Positions 1-14,329 of a stretch of 64,000 nucleotides of DNA are shown here, one piece after another. The stretch spans positions 1-64,000 of the forward strand of contig JAQFVV010006199.1 in the NCBI GenBank assembly GCA_028023455.1. The letters run 5' to 3'. Origin of the DNA: Epiperipatus broadwayi (Eukaryota > Onychophora > Udeonychophora > Euonychophora > Peripatidae). The notes beneath the pieces are model-generated. The model was not told the origin of the DNA. It was given only the letters and a program-made list of their open reading frames with translations, and made no database searches. Numbering within the stretch: position 1 is the first letter of the stretch; each line of letters opens with the position of its first letter. The position numbers and the translations under genes are program-made.

Positions 1-186
1 TTTTTGCTTTTTTATTTTTTATATTGTTATAGTCCATTAACCACAAAGTGTAACCACTAAATTCATTTATATGTGTTTACCCTAATATTATTCATTGTAT
101 GTTAAATTTCAAATTTTCTAGATGCAAACTTATGTAAACCATTGAGATCAATAAAGCCTTTATTGAAACGTAATAATAATAATAAT

Positions 187-220
<34 letters not shown>
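1..220 (+). mobile_element. 3' tail of a retroposon ending in (AAT)n(CAT)n
   Basis: The stretch ends with an AATAAA signal at 150-155, then about 16 bases of other sequence, then (AAT)n at 172-188 and (CAT)n at 189-220. The same layout (TGTAAACC-like words, AATAAAG, a CATTGAAA/TATTGAAA word, then AAT repeats) recurs at 48.66-49.47 kb. I infer a non-LTR retroposon 3' end whose simple-sequence tail expanded. The 5' part lies outside the window and no coding remnant is visible. Confidence 0.5.
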
Positions 221-2879
221 TATTTTTATTCCTTGTCTTACTTTTCATGTAATGAAAAAGATTTTACTGCTAGGTAGAATCCATTTAAAATATAAAATCA
301 TATGATTACTGTAAAATGGTTGTTTATAAGTAATTAAGTGTTATCGTAATTATGCAGCAAAAGAATAAACATATAAATAAAAATGTTGATGTAACTTACC
401 TATTAAAAGCATTCATGACTTTCCATCTGATCACAAAGTCAAAGCAACAATGAAGAAAGATGTTGCAGCAATTGACATATCAATTAACACTCCTGAATAA
501 AACAATAAAATGAAGTTTGCAGAGGTGCACTACCTATGTCAATTTCAGTTGATAAGCAATAAAGCAGTCTCTCTGAATACTTGTGCATCTAATCATTACT
601 CTATAGTCAAAAAAAAACTTTCATGTCTTTTTTAGGCAGGCAGACAGTACTTTTTTTGAATATTATGAAACTAATAAGGGCACAGCTTGAGTAAATAAAT
701 ATCAGAAGTTATATTTTTATCTACAAAAAATTTCATATGGCACACATGATCATTATGGCTATCTGCACAGATCCATAATTTGAATCTAGTTCATAATGGC
801 CATCTGTCACAGTTTCATAATTTGAAATCTCACTTTATTAGTTTTGAATGAGCATATTATTTTACATTACGGTAATTGATACATTTCTTTAGTTTTATCA
901 ACTATCTATGTGTCTGATATAGAGCTCTAAGGTTTACATTCCACTGGTCATGTAAATACACAACTGTGGTCACGTATTTATAGATATTCATAGTATTATT
1001 TCCAGGAGCTCTTGTATAATAAAATTATAATAGCTAAATAGCCAATGTTTCAGTACAATAACAGTTTCCTCAGAGCATCTTTCTCAAATCATAAAAATAT
1101 TAGAATTAATATATATGTAATTGGCTTAAATTTTATTGCAGTTTTTACTTTTAATTTTTGGATTTTTTTTATTATTGTTAAAATATATGATAAAACATAT
1201 ATGAAAAAAGTATTATAAAATGTTTTATTCATTTTTTTTCTATAAAATAATAATTAAAAAAGTACTTAAGAATGATTGAAAACTTTGAAAATAATGGCCA
1301 ACCATAAAAAAATACATTCTAATCTATCAGGAAAAAAAACTGTGCAGTAAAGACAATCTCTACATTTATGAGCAAAAAGAATTTGTTAATTCTTTTTTTA
1401 AAAATCATTATAATTACTATTACTTATAAGAAATAAGTAGAAAAAAATATGAAAAGCTTAATCTGTCAATCCCATGAGAAGAATCATAGTCAATGCTTGA
1501 ATCAATTGAATAATATGTTATTCTTTATTGTAAATTTCTCAATAAACATTAACAAAAAAGGAAAATAAAATGCTATTTAGCAAAATTATCGTAAATTCAT
1601 TATTTTTTATCATAGAGAAATCAAAATTGCATTGACTGAAAAGAAAATAAACACTGACTTAGATAACATAAAATGTACATGTGTAATGTGTGTATAGTTT
1701 TCATGTTTCCATAAATTGAAGTGGGTATTGCTAATTTGAAGATGCAAGACATAAAATTTGGGCAAAATTGAAGTTAAATTGAGAAAGTGCTCCTGGTATT
1801 CATCGTACAGTGTGTAGTTAGTGTCCAGTGGTTGGATTCTTTATGATATCAATGCTGAGGGTTGATATTCATTCTCTTAACAGTCTTCAGAAAACAATTA
1901 AAAATGCACTATTTCATTAAAAAACTATATACAAAATACCAGTGTTTTAAATAATTATTTGAGATATTAGAATGAGAAATGGAAACAAATGTAATTTCAT
2001 TATCTTATTCTATAGGGGAGGGTAATGTAATGATATCATTATATTAGCATAGCAAATAACTAATTTAAATAATGAAGCAAAGTATAAGTTGGCATAATGA
2101 CAATAATTGATTTTTAGGTTCAAAAAAGGATTTGTTATATATTTTGTCACTAGAAAAATTTTAACTGGAAAAATGTTAAATTAATAATTTTAGTCTGAAA
2201 TATAATAATTATAAAGCAATGTAGTTTCTTATGTATATTTTTATTTTATGACAATGTATTGCTGTTTTATAATTTATTAAATAAAAAAGGCAATACAATT
2301 GTTGTAACTAAGGAAATAATCCTTTAATTAATGTGTATTATTTAAAAAATAAGAAAGAACTACTTTATCTAATTTTCTGTCATTTATAAAAAAAGTTAGA
2401 TAAAAAAAAATGGAAATAGAATTATTAGAATTTATTATATTTTAATGCTTAATCAAAATGTTTTTTTATATTTAACTTATATTACAGTTTCTGTAATTTA
2501 ATTATATTGAATGAGGAAAAATTTATTAATGACTTAAAATTAAAAAAATTAATGATTGATCAAACTAAAATTTTGAATGCACAGAGCAATATTCTCTTGT
2601 TATGGGGATATAGAGGTAGGTATTGTATAACCTTCTCTCTTTCTTGTTCCAGCTCTCTGGTATTCCAGTTCTCTTTTTGTTCTTGCTCAGATCACTGTCA
2701 TTCTTGTTCATGTTCCTACATTTATTCATTGTTTGAAAAAGTTGACTTGGGAACAATTATAGCTAAAGAACTGTTAATTGCCAATATTCTATGATGACAA
2801 AATTTAGAAAAAAATGAAACCAAGACGATTGCAGTATTAAAACTCCATTGTATTCCAGTTTGGATTATGTAGTCTTTTT
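221..2879. other. AT-rich DNA, nothing recognised
   Basis: No open frame with recognisable protein features. The longest frame, 95 codons from 2507, has Ser/Cys-rich low-complexity content and no family signature, so I treat it as chance. Homopolymer A and T runs are common. Confidence 0.6.
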
Positions 2880-3095
2880 GGAAAAAATCAACTATTGTCT
2901 GACTGTAGAGAGAGAAAAAATGGTAACACTTCTATGGAAAATCATCTACTGACCTCATGTAAGAAGATAATAGATGATAACACTATTGTGAAAGAATAGT
3001 TGTTGCCTGCCTGTAAGAAGAAAAGAAATAGTAGTTCTTCTGTGGAAGATTAGCTGTTGCTGCCTGTAGGGAGAGAAGATATAGTTTGTGGTCAA
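2880..3095 (+). repeat. Minisatellite, four ~54-bp units
   Basis: Four imperfect units start near 2880, 2936, 2990 and 3044. Each has the order GGAAAA/GGAAGA, CTACTG/CTGTTG, CTGTA(A/G), a GAGAGAAAA-type purine run, then CTTCTRTGG. Spacing is 54-56 bp. The units differ at many positions, so the array is old. Confidence 0.65.
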
Positions 3096-3334
3096 TTTAT
3101 TGGTCCTATTTTATTATATTTATCTTAAAAATAATTGCCTCCCACTGCCATGAAGACTTAAAAAATGAATATTTGTTGCTATTTACATATATGCATTTGT
3201 AATAATCAAATTCTCCTAAATATGGTACCATGATTTTTAAGGACCAGTTTGATTAATCTTGAAATGGTAAGATAAAATTTTATTGATATCATAAACCATT
3301 ACAATTTTATTATATTATATTAAATATATGACTA

Positions 3335-3533
3335 TTAATAAAAACATTCACAGAAAAGGCAGTTTTTAAAAAAATATTCAGCTTTATTACAGCCTAGCAT
3401 TCTTTCAACATAACATGTATATCTTATAGTAATATGTGCCAAGAATATGATATACATGTTATATTAGAGCATGCTAGGCAGTAATAAAGCTGAATCTTTT
3501 TTTAAAAATATTTTTTGTGGATGTTTTCATTAA
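3335..3533. mobile_element. Fold-back MITE, ~199 bp, TTAA-flanked
   Basis: The two halves are imperfect reverse complements. The ends read TTAATAAAAACATTCACA and, on the opposite strand, TTAATGAAAACATCCACA. Inner arms share the words ATTCAGCTTTATTAC and GCCTAGCAT. TTAA is present at both edges (3335-3338 and 3530-3533), which could be the target site. No coding capacity. The superfamily is unassigned, because the ends lack the CCC start usual for piggyBac. Confidence 0.65.
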
Positions 3534-6500
3534 CAATCATGTATTACATTAGCTCAGTAAAGAAAGAAATTATTTATAGTTGAATTATTAATTAGATTTA
3601 AATGTAATTTTCCTTTGTATTTATTTTTTCTCATATTAATTTATATTTTATATCTGCTGTTTGTTTAAATATATATATTATAACCTACTGACACATCACC
3701 ACTCATGTACATTATATGAGCAAATGCCCAGGGCGACAGTTCTATTAATGAATAGAACGATTTATCATTTTATCTGATTCATAACTAAGGCTGAGACTCT
3801 TTTACTTATGTTTATTCTACAGCTTCACTCAGTGGGAGGTTACAGAAAGTTTATAACATATAGAGAATATAAATAAATGAAGGAAGAAATACTATAAGCT
3901 ATCAAATAAAATATAAACTTTATTTATTAATTAACCAAATGATACAGGCTAGCAGAATTTTATTTATTCCATTTAACAAAATATAATTTCAATTTGATCT
4001 CTTCCATCATCCAGTTACACTCTATAATAGCTCAATATAACTTTGACAGAATAGAAAAGCACAACACTAAATAACTCTATTGTCCAGCACATCTTAATCT
4101 AAATAGCTGAATTAATGTTGATCTAGGAACACAAAAATTAGATCTCAGGGAATCTAAAACACAGTTATAGATTAAGAACTATATTAGCCAATAATTTATA
4201 ACTCTAAATTATAATAAGGTATAAGGAAATAAATTGAATAATGATTACTGGGCTAGCGATTAGATAGTGAAGGAGATAAGGTATCTTTTAATCTCACATC
4301 ATCATCCAAATAATACTTTAACTAGGCAACACCTTTATAAGTTTATCACATGGTAAAATATTTCATGTAATGTTTGAATCTAGGAAACAATATTATCAGA
4401 TCTTAGCACATTTGATATCAAAGTCATAAAATAATATATTTAATTTTGTAATAGATGTATGAAATATGGATGTGTGGAAACCAAAATTCGAATGTATATA
4501 AGAACAACTTGAAACACAGTTTTAAATAATAAACAAAGCTTTTATTTACACTTAAGATTTAGTTAAAAGTACATAATATTAGAATAAGACTTTTGTCACA
4601 ATTTTAAAATTTACGAGCAAATTTATTAATTGAAATTTAGGATTATCCCCATTACTTATTACACAATTTATTATTGACATATTTATAAACGTAACTTAGC
4701 TAACAAATTATACCTTAATATTCTGACTTTGAATATCCAGGCTACCTAAATAATTTTTATTACTATACAACACTGAATAAATAATACATTATATTATTGG
4801 GCATAATATACACTTTACTATCAAGAGAGCAACTTTAAATAATCTTAATTAAACAATAGCTTTAAATAAGTACACTTTTCAGACATAGCAATAAAATCAT
4901 ATTCATTCTGATGATTTTGATGATCTCTAACGTGTGGCAAATTAATATGAGATGTTTCAAAACATTTATTTCCTATTTTAAATTTAACAATATTATATTT
5001 TTATATACGCAATATTATCTAAATTATGCGTGTGTGTTACATCCCATGCAATAATAACAGAAAACAATATTTCTACACATTATCAATTTATTTAGGAATT
5101 ATTAAATAATTATTTAATTTCGGACACTGTCATACACCTACCCGCAGATAGAACACTATATCTATTCTAATATTCAATAAAGAATTTAAATCAACTATTT
5201 ATCTGACCACTGACTGAATTACACAGAGCTATATTTTATGATAATACAAACTATACGTTCAAGAGGAGTCCAGCACATGAGGAGCAAACAAAATCTTTAA
5301 CTAATATATCAACAATAACTTATTTGAATCTGAAATACACTATTGGTGGAATTTTTCTCATCACCAAACAAACAATGGAAAAATGTCACTTGACTTCATA
5401 AATATCATTTCATAATACGTATGCAATCTAAAATAGGCTCCACTCATGGCAAAATACTTAAAAATATACTAAGGGGAAAAATCTTTCATCCCTACAAACA
5501 TAGAACGTATCAAGAATAACTTCCTTTTTTACAGCTTTTCTATATATCTAGCATTATACGTTGGCAGATAAATACGCACAGATAAATCACTCATTCCTTC
5601 AATTCTTGAGAATATGACAACCTCCGAAATTTATATTGAGAAATAGCTAAAACTAAATGTTTATTAAGTAAATATAATAATTGCACAAAATAAACACACA
5701 CATGCATAAATATGAGTATGAAAAATAATTCTAAGTTATATAATATGCAAATACGACTGATAAATAACATATTAAAATATAAATTTTTATCTTAAATGAG
5801 ACATTCAATTGCTTCAAATTTAAATAATACTAAATTATTATGAACGGGTTTTATACTTTAAACAGTAATAGTCTAATAACTTAAGTTTTATTACCTCTAA
5901 CACAATATTCTTTCTTTCTTCTTTTTTTTTTCTAGCTACTCTTGAAATTAACTCTCTCTTCAAGGTAAAAGAGAGATATATAAGATTAAATCCTCTTTAA
6001 TAATATACCCAAAATATATGTTTCACTTTCAAATAAAAGAAAGCAAATCATACTTAAGTAATAAGATTTTACCAGCACATCCATTGTTTTCGTGGGAATG
6101 CCATCCTGAGACGTTCTCTATGCTCGCAAATTAAATAAACATATAATATTAAATACATATAACACTAAATCTGTCTAACTATCTATGATATATATACTAT
6201 TAACAATAAGTAATAAAAAAATAGAGTCATTCTTTTAACTTGAAAAAAAAATATTCACTTGCAAAGTTCCTTTTCAAGCTTAATAAATGATCCGGAGATG
6301 AATTCCAAAATGAGTGCGTGTTTAAATATGAATATGAAACATAAAATAAGTTCTTGTAGGACAAAACAGTTATAATTCACAATTAATTTAGTAAACATCC
6401 AATGTCCTTCAGCCATAAGCCAATAGAGTTTACTTATATATCACACATAATGATAAATATTTATAATAATAAATACGTGGAAAGACAGTTTCAGCTATTA

Positions 6501-8509
6501 ATTGGTATATTCTGTTATTTATTTTTAAGCACATCTAAGGTATTTAATTCAATGATAACTTAATATATTTTTCTGCAGAAAATATTTACTTTCATAATTT
6601 ATAGATTGGTATTTGCATTATTAACTTTAATAAATTGCTGGTAATTCTCCACAGGCAATTTGCATTTCCTTAAACATTAACACATATAGCCGTATATCAA
6701 AGAGAACAAAAATATGTAATATTAAAGTCCTTCTATTCGATTTAGACATCTATATTTGGTAAGTAGTAGTAATTAACCATTCTGGTTAAGTCATATTTCT
6801 TTAATAAAACACATATTATTTTATAAACATAAAACAAGATATAAGGTTAATATTCCGCAATAATTATTAAATATCAAACACATAATCAAGTACACGTATC
6901 CTTTTAACTTTTAACTTCACTTTTGTATAAGTAAAATATAAGTCAAACAGAGAGCTTATCAAAGTAAATTTTGTTAAACAGTTCTGAATATACATCCATG
7001 ATGACAAAACATTATAAACATCACACATGGGACTTAAAAAATTATAAAGTTCTTGCATTTCATATTCTTTTTAACGGAGATAAAGAAAAGTAAATGAACT
7101 AACGTAAGTTTATTATCAGAAAAGCACATCCTTAAACAAAAATGAAAGTGTTAATTTAAATGTTTTAATTAGACAAAAGAAGCAAGATTGATACCTTTAT
7201 ATTCTTTATTCAGACATCCCCCAATAAAGCTTAAACATCTGGAGTTTTAATAATAAGCTTCATGAAAAGGCTGTTTTGAAGTTTCACTTTAAACTGTTTT
7301 GGAAGAGAGATATATAATCGATAGCAGCAGAAAATGAAAATTACACTTGTTGAAATTACAAAAGATGTCTTTTTTATTATAATTAACTATTATTAGCTAT
7401 CAGTTAAAAAAAATATCTCCCCACCAATCAAAAAAAGTCACCTGATCAGCAGAAGCTTGACTCCCACGTTTTTTTCCTTTTTAACACTTAATTAATATTT
7501 TAAAAAAAATCTTTTCTAGAAAAGAAAAAAATACTTTGACCTTCATCAAATAATAAAAAAAAAAGCTTTTTACAAACTTAAAACAAATGAATATCAATTA
7601 GCTATCAAATAAAATGGTTTATAATATTATTTAAGTTGGCCAAATAATTCACTAACTCATATATGCATTAATTATTAAAGGAGATATATTTTTGCAAAAT
7701 TATTAAAGATAATTACTGTAATTTAAATGTTTTATTGTAAGTTTGAATATATTGTTTGTTGTAATTAGGATATGAAATGGAAATGAGATAATGATACATT
7801 CATACATATACGCTGCTATGTGAATATTAAATTATACTAACTAAAACATACCTAATATGTCTATGGGTTACAACTGACTATAATATTAGTAAATAAATGG
7901 GTATCAATGAACAATAAATCAGAAAACCATTCAACACACCAATACTATCTTATAAATAAATAAAACAAACCCTGCATCAATCCAACTACTATCATAACAC
8001 TTTCTGTAATAATCCACCCCCTTTCCTTGCATTAAACACTATCAAAATATAGTAACAACACTAAATGCTTGAAAAGTTACTAACCAAAATGCACAGTTGG
8101 TTGCAGTTCATTATAATACAAATAAACATGAATTATCTTATATAATTAATAGACATTAATAATTTGTAGGAGTGAAATAATATTTTATTGCCAAGCTTAG
8201 AAAATTCTTAATAAATCAGCCTCAGAAATATTATTATAATATTTTCAGCTCTTCTTAGTTGACATTGTTTTTTACAAGGTTGCTGAAATTAATAGAATTT
8301 ATATGTGCACTAGAATCCGAAATTATTAGCTGATTAGACTAGCTTTTCTAGAATGGCATTAAAGTAATGTTTCATGACTTTAAAATATCAACGACTATCA
8401 AGGGGCATAATTTGCAAGTTTAATAATTATCTTTTAAAAAGTCTGGATTTAAAGGATTTTTATAATATGCATACATAAATTTTATGCTTTCATAAATTTT
8501 AATATATAT
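3534..8509. other. AT-rich DNA, no gene seen; possibly old long repeat
   Basis: No recognisable coding sequence. Between about 3.7 and 8.0 kb the composition and scattered words (for example AAACAAAGCTTTTATTTACAC at 4531-4552) loosely resemble 20-24 kb and the LTR-like repeats at 49.9 and 61.8 kb. A decayed long LTR is therefore possible, but I could not define ends. Confidence 0.4.
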
Positions 8510-10087
8510 TGTACCAATCGGAATGCAAGTGAAGATCGAATCTAACTGCAAAAACAATATCTGCACTACAAAGGCGCCATCTAGGCATTTGAGCCTAGAA
8601 AAATTTATAAAGTAGGCAGATACGCGCTGTTAAGATTCCACTTTATTTAAATATTCCGATCGTTAGCCCAAGTCACTAGCTCAGTGGAGACGTAGAGATA
8701 AAAATCTATATCTTAATTTATATCTTAAATATCAAAGAGTAAAAGCCACTGCCAGAAATTAACATATAAAAATATTTATTTATGCACATATAAAATAATA
8801 TTTAAATTTTGAGGAATAAGTTTAACATTTTAGATTTTTATATTAACTTTTAATTTTACATTTAACTAAGTTTCAATGAGTTTAATTATTATTTAGATAG
8901 TCAAGTATGAATAGACTACATAGATCTGCATTTGAAAAGAAAATATTCTTCCCTGATTTAACCTTAGGCAACAAATTTCGCAACCAAATTGGCACCAATC
9001 CATCTGATACATTCATGTATTCAATGTAGCATGATACGACAACACAAAATACTATATTGTCAGGAATGTACATCTGAACAATAAGTAGAAATAGAGAAGA
9101 CATTGACTCTCCACCAACAGGAATGTGACATCTGTTGGCAAGTAGAACAATAAACAAAAAAACTCCATAGGAATGGACTGCGGTCTTCTGCCGACTTACA
9201 AACCCATCCATAGGCAAACAGAGGGTGTGTGGCATATATCTATAATCCTTCCCGTAGCGGACCTCATACTACATCTACTAATTACACAAATATATCCAAT
9301 CCATTGAACCAATTCAACTACGAAATGAATAACCTAAGATTACCCTCCCTTAATACAACTTTACAAAACTATATAGCCATTCACGCCCGACTTAATTTTA
9401 ACATTTAAATACGTTCGCACAGATTTGTTTAAAAATGTTGGGTATAGATCGATTACATAGATTCCACGGTCAAAAACATTTCAAAATAAACATAAACGAT
9501 CAAAATACAAAATTATTGATACCGACAATCGCAGAGGGAAACTTATAAGTAACCCAATAGTATTCACCATAAGATACTTGCGTTGTCACCTATAACTTAA
9601 AAGACATCCGAATAAATACATTTTAGATACTCACCATAAGGTATCATTATTTATCGAATGTCTATATATTTTGATCAAATATGAAAACCAAAATATAATT
9701 AACCGCAAACGAATCCATGCAAGCGTCTATAAACAACTTAAATTTCATACATTTAAATAATCTTTACAATAAGAAAAAAAAAATGGAAATGATGTTTATC
9801 AATCGGAAAACATATAAAATTAAACATTATTAATTTGATTTAAAAACTTACAAAAGTCAGATAAGAGTCCGTTTTAACATTTCAGTTGGCTTGTTTATCA
9901 ATTTGTAAAACTTGACAAAAGTTCTTAATTGATTTTAACAATTGTTCATTTCATATAGCTTATGGTAGAAGAGTCCAGGCCTCTGCTTTCAATTCCCGCG
10001 ATGCCTCCATTGGAAGGTAATGTTCTGGAGATGGCAATAGCTGGTTCAAGGTATCACAGTCTTTTCATTTTTTTTTTTTTTTTTATA

Positions 10088-10121
10088 GAGAGTGTGGTAT
10101 GTGCGTCATACCACATCTCTC
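10088..10121 (-). promoter_or_regulatory. Hairpin in LTR copy A leader
   Basis: Stem TGTGGTATG (10093-10101), loop TGCGT (10102-10106) and CATACCACA (10107-10115) pair perfectly. An outer GAGAG/CTCTC stem (10088-10092 with 10117-10121) extends it past a one-base bulge. It lies about 40-85 bases downstream of the minus-strand TATA box, so a transcript from this LTR should carry it near its 5' end. Copy B has a hairpin at the same place with the same loop and different stem bases. Confidence 0.7.
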
Positions 10122-10160
10122 AAACACACAACGCTGGAACTGTCAAAAAAAAACTGTATT

Positions 10161-10172
10161 TCCCTTTTTATA
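10161..10172 (-). promoter_or_regulatory. Core promoter TATA box of LTR copy A
   Basis: On the minus strand the sequence is TATAAAAAGGGA. A CCAAT box (10252-10256 on the plus strand as ATTGG) lies about 80 bases upstream. The TATAAAAAG word is kept in copy B although the flanking block has diverged, which supports function. Confidence 0.55.
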
Positions 10173-10581
10173 TTATCCACAAGGATTCAATGAACAAAAC
10201 GTCACTAGTCTATCACTTTCGTTAGGGTCCGAGCCAAGGCTTAGTGCTTCCATTGGTCAAGCTAAAATTTCTTTCTTCTCTTATCTAACTTTTCATCTGA
10301 CTTTTTAATTACACAGCTTTTAGATAATTAATAAACAATCATTTCCATTTACAGATTACAGAAATTAATTAATACCTGTTTTTATTTTAACTTACGTTAT
10401 TTTTTTATTAAAATATTTTTATATTTCAATCTTTTTTTTTTTTTTTTTTTTTTGTTTATGAAAAAAATATTTTTAAAGTTTAGCATCTGTGCGAATATAT
10501 ACGTTTAACAATATTTTAATTTTAGCGTTTAGTTTTTTACTTTTATTTGCGAACTTTTATTAAGTTTTTATTTTAAATTAA

Positions 10582-10609
10582 TGTAACGACATATTTATAT
10601 ATCGTTACA
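10582..10609. repeat. Terminal palindrome of LTR copy A
   Basis: TGTAACGA at 10582-10589 is the exact reverse complement of TCGTTACA at 10602-10609, separated by 12 AT bases. The same palindrome ends copy B (40115-40142). The element's edge can therefore fold on itself, and it carries two potential LTR-end sequences in opposite orientation. Confidence 0.7.
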
Positions 10610-12080
10610 ATATATATATACTAAATTGTTTGCTGGAAGTGTTTTGAAAAAACAAGAACAAATTGTACATATATATTTCGTAATAAATATAATTTGGATT
10701 TATTATCTTATTTACCTATATATTTCAATAATATTAAATTTTGAGAAATGATCTTATTTTATTTCTAAAAGCACTGACTCTCATTAAAAAGAAGCTTGAT
10801 TGTACATTCCTATTTTAAATTAACTTTGTTTAAAATAATAAAATCACCTGTAAAATAGAGAAGCCAAGATACCTTAAATTGTGCTTATTAAATAAATTTG
10901 TATGAGAATAATAGAAATTCTTACACACATCTTGTTTATTCTAAAAAAGGTAATTTCACATTTAAATATATAAATAGATTTTTACTAAATATATGAGCTT
11001 TTTTTTTTTATCGTGTTAATATAGCTGCATAATATTTAGGATTATGCTTTTATATTTATTATATTTAATGGAATAGACACTATGTGATATTATAAACTTA
11101 TAAAATCTCATTAGCTAAAAAAAATAAAACAGAAAAAAATATAGATAATGACAATTGTGAAAAGAGAGGAAAAAGATATTTAAATCATTAAATTTAATAC
11201 TCAGTACTTATTTAACTACCATTCTACAACATCATTTTAAACCCTAAAATTTAAACTTTGATTTGTTTAGAGACCAAGGATTTCTACCAAATCCAGGACA
11301 AATTGTCAAGTGACTGGTTTATAAACAACACAACTAGCTTTCCAATGATTGTTCTGCAAATGAATTCATAGTTATTTTCAGCTAGAAATATTAATCTGGA
11401 TTATTATAGTGACCATAAAACAAGAATGTAATTGTAATATGATGCAGCAAATTTAATCATAGAAGTGGAAATTATCTTAACATACGATGTGAATCTATTA
11501 TTTAATTGTGCCTTTGATTTTATATTTATCATCTTTATAATGTTAAAGATAGATCAAATTATGCTAAAGAGAAGAAAAGTAATGGTAAAGAATAACTAAT
11601 GATGCTCAAGACTCATTTGTTTGTACCACCCTGATATCTAGTTACTTCTATGTATATCTGAGTAATCAATAAATATAGAAGTTTTATTTTTGCTGTCTAA
11701 GCTTAAAGTACAATAAACTAGCAGTCATCCACTTGCTACGCCAAAATCTAGGTTTTAATTCAAGAAAGTAAATCCTGTAAATATTAACTGATCACAAATA
11801 AATATTTTTTAAAAGTAGCAACTAATATTCAACCTGATCAACCATTCCAATATTAACAGCAAATGGATATCTTGTTATTTTTAGCTAGAGGGTAAAACAA
11901 AAACAAAAAATGATAAAAATGCTATTACCCAGTAGTTGGCAAAATTAATAAATAATGCCTTTTCCCCTCTGTTATTCTACAAAAGCAAAAGAGGAGCTAT
12001 TGGAGTTTTGTCTAGCAGTGGATTATTTAAAAGGCTAAATACCTTTTATATATCTTTCTACAAATATCTACTTTACTTAC
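10610..12080. other. AT-rich DNA, nothing recognised
   Basis: No coding, RNA or mobile-element signature was found between the LTR copy and the ATCT array. Confidence 0.6.
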
Positions 12081-13027
<947 letters not shown>

Positions 13028-14188
13028 GCAATGTGTTACTTATGGCCTATAGCATATACACTGGGGATAGCAGAAATAATGTAATTGAGTTGTAGTTTTT
13101 TAATATTTAAATTAGTATTGATAATGTATATATTATACATTTGAATTCAGTTTCAGTTAGATCAATTCTATTATATATATATTGAAAAAAAATATCCCCC
13201 TGTTAATATTTAAGTAGCATAGTATCCCCATGTTAATATTTAAGTAGCATAGTATTAGTCAGATTATTACTTAAACCACATTTTTAATATTTAAATTGAT
13301 AATATGATGAAATATTTAGGGAGAAAGGTTAAAAGTGCTATAGAGTTTAAAATTGCAAGATATATTCAAAACTTTATTGTTAAAAATGTAAATCATGTAA
13401 GATATACACAATACAAAAGAATAATTTTCTTTATTTTTGAAATAAATATTTAGAAATAGAGTTAAAATATTTATGTGGAGTTAAAGGATTAAATAGAGTA
13501 ATATATTGCTTTTATTTAGAGAATGTTTATTTAAAGATGGACGAAAAAACGTAAAAGGAGAAATTTTTCTGTTTTCTAAAGTCAAATATTAGATTTTACG
13601 ATGTTTATGATACCATTAAATGTGTAAAGATCAAAATAATATGCCAACTTTTCTCATGAATTTATGATTTAAATGAAATTTACTAATGCGAATATAAATT
13701 AAAATTGTTTTTAAATTAAAGGTCAAGAAGCTTAAATGCAATATAATATTTAAATTTAGATAGTTTTTGTAATATATATTTAAATGTAAAAGTCAATTCT
13801 AAAAAAAGCGTAATTGACATGTTTATCAAACTTGATTTAAAAATCAAGCAATTATCACAATACTAGCGATAATATGTTTACCAAATATCATTAATGAGAT
13901 AAGCAATTGATGTACCTTATTATAAATAGAAACATTGGCTGAATTAGCAGTCTATTACATTATTGGCTATTAGGATTTCTTATGTGATTTGAATTATTCA
14001 AGTTGTCATCATCTTAGATCTGCAAAATTAATACAGAGAACATTTGGAAAAGAAGACATCTAATCTACCAGCTTTTATCAAGATGAAGTCAAAGACATCT
14101 ATAGATATCTGCTCTTCAGGTGATTGAAATGTATCATTATAATTCATCTATAATTTTTAGCATGTCATTTCTCAAATTTATGAATTAC
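13028..14188. other. AT-rich DNA with one 31-bp direct repeat
   Basis: A ~31-bp unit (TATCCCC then TGTTAATATTTAAGTAGCA and TAG) is repeated head to tail at about 13193-13253. Otherwise no gene or element is recognised. Confidence 0.6.
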
Positions 14189-14329
14189 AACTAACAAAAT
14201 GATGTCTTGCATTGGTGGTCAAGAGGTCAGCGTGACTGCCTTGCACTTGCAGGCAGTTGCCCGGGTTGCGGGTTCGCGTCCCAGCCGATGCTATGACACT
14301 TAAAAAAAAAAAAAAACTAACAAAATGAT
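14189..14329 (+). mobile_element. tRNA-derived SINE with 15-bp target duplication
   Basis: The body is 14204-14314. Exact copies of AACTAACAAAATGAT lie at 14189-14203 and 14315-14329. The head looks like a tRNA: GCATTGG (14209-14215) can pair with CCGATGC (14285-14291) as a 7-bp acceptor stem. GGTTCGCGTCC (14271-14281) is a good RNA polymerase III B box, and TGGTCAAGAGG lies at the A-box position. The middle pairs CTGCCT with AGGCAG but with a loop too long for an anticodon loop, so it is not a working tRNA. A ~14-A tail follows after a very short post-tRNA part. The intact duplication means a recent LINE-mobilised insertion. Confidence 0.85.

Larger units (their letters stand above)
8510..10609 (-). 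mobile_element. Long solo-LTR-like repeat, copy A (2.1 kb)
   Basis: A 2,100-bp block with TG...CA edges sits between short AT repeats and is collinear with 38026-40142 over its whole length. By eye it is very similar outside one block. On the minus strand it begins TGTAACGATATATAAATA and ends GATTGGTACA. Read on that strand it has a CCAAT box (10252-10256), a GTGACGT word, a TATA box (10161-10172) and a hairpin downstream. That order suits an LTR with U3 at the right-hand edge. No internal gag/pol or primer-binding site adjoins it, so I infer a solo LTR, probably of a Ty3/gypsy-type element. Small open frames inside (117 aa at 8882-9235 minus, 87 aa at 9962-10225 plus) are not conserved in copy B and are treated as chance. 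Confidence 0.65.

Noticed and set aside
8882-9235. 117-codon minus-strand frame in LTR copy A
   Set aside because: Not kept in the near-identical copy B and has no recognisable features.
14209-14291. Functional tRNA gene
   Set aside because: The anticodon arm cannot form a 7-base loop, and an A tail with target duplications marks it as a retroposed SINE.
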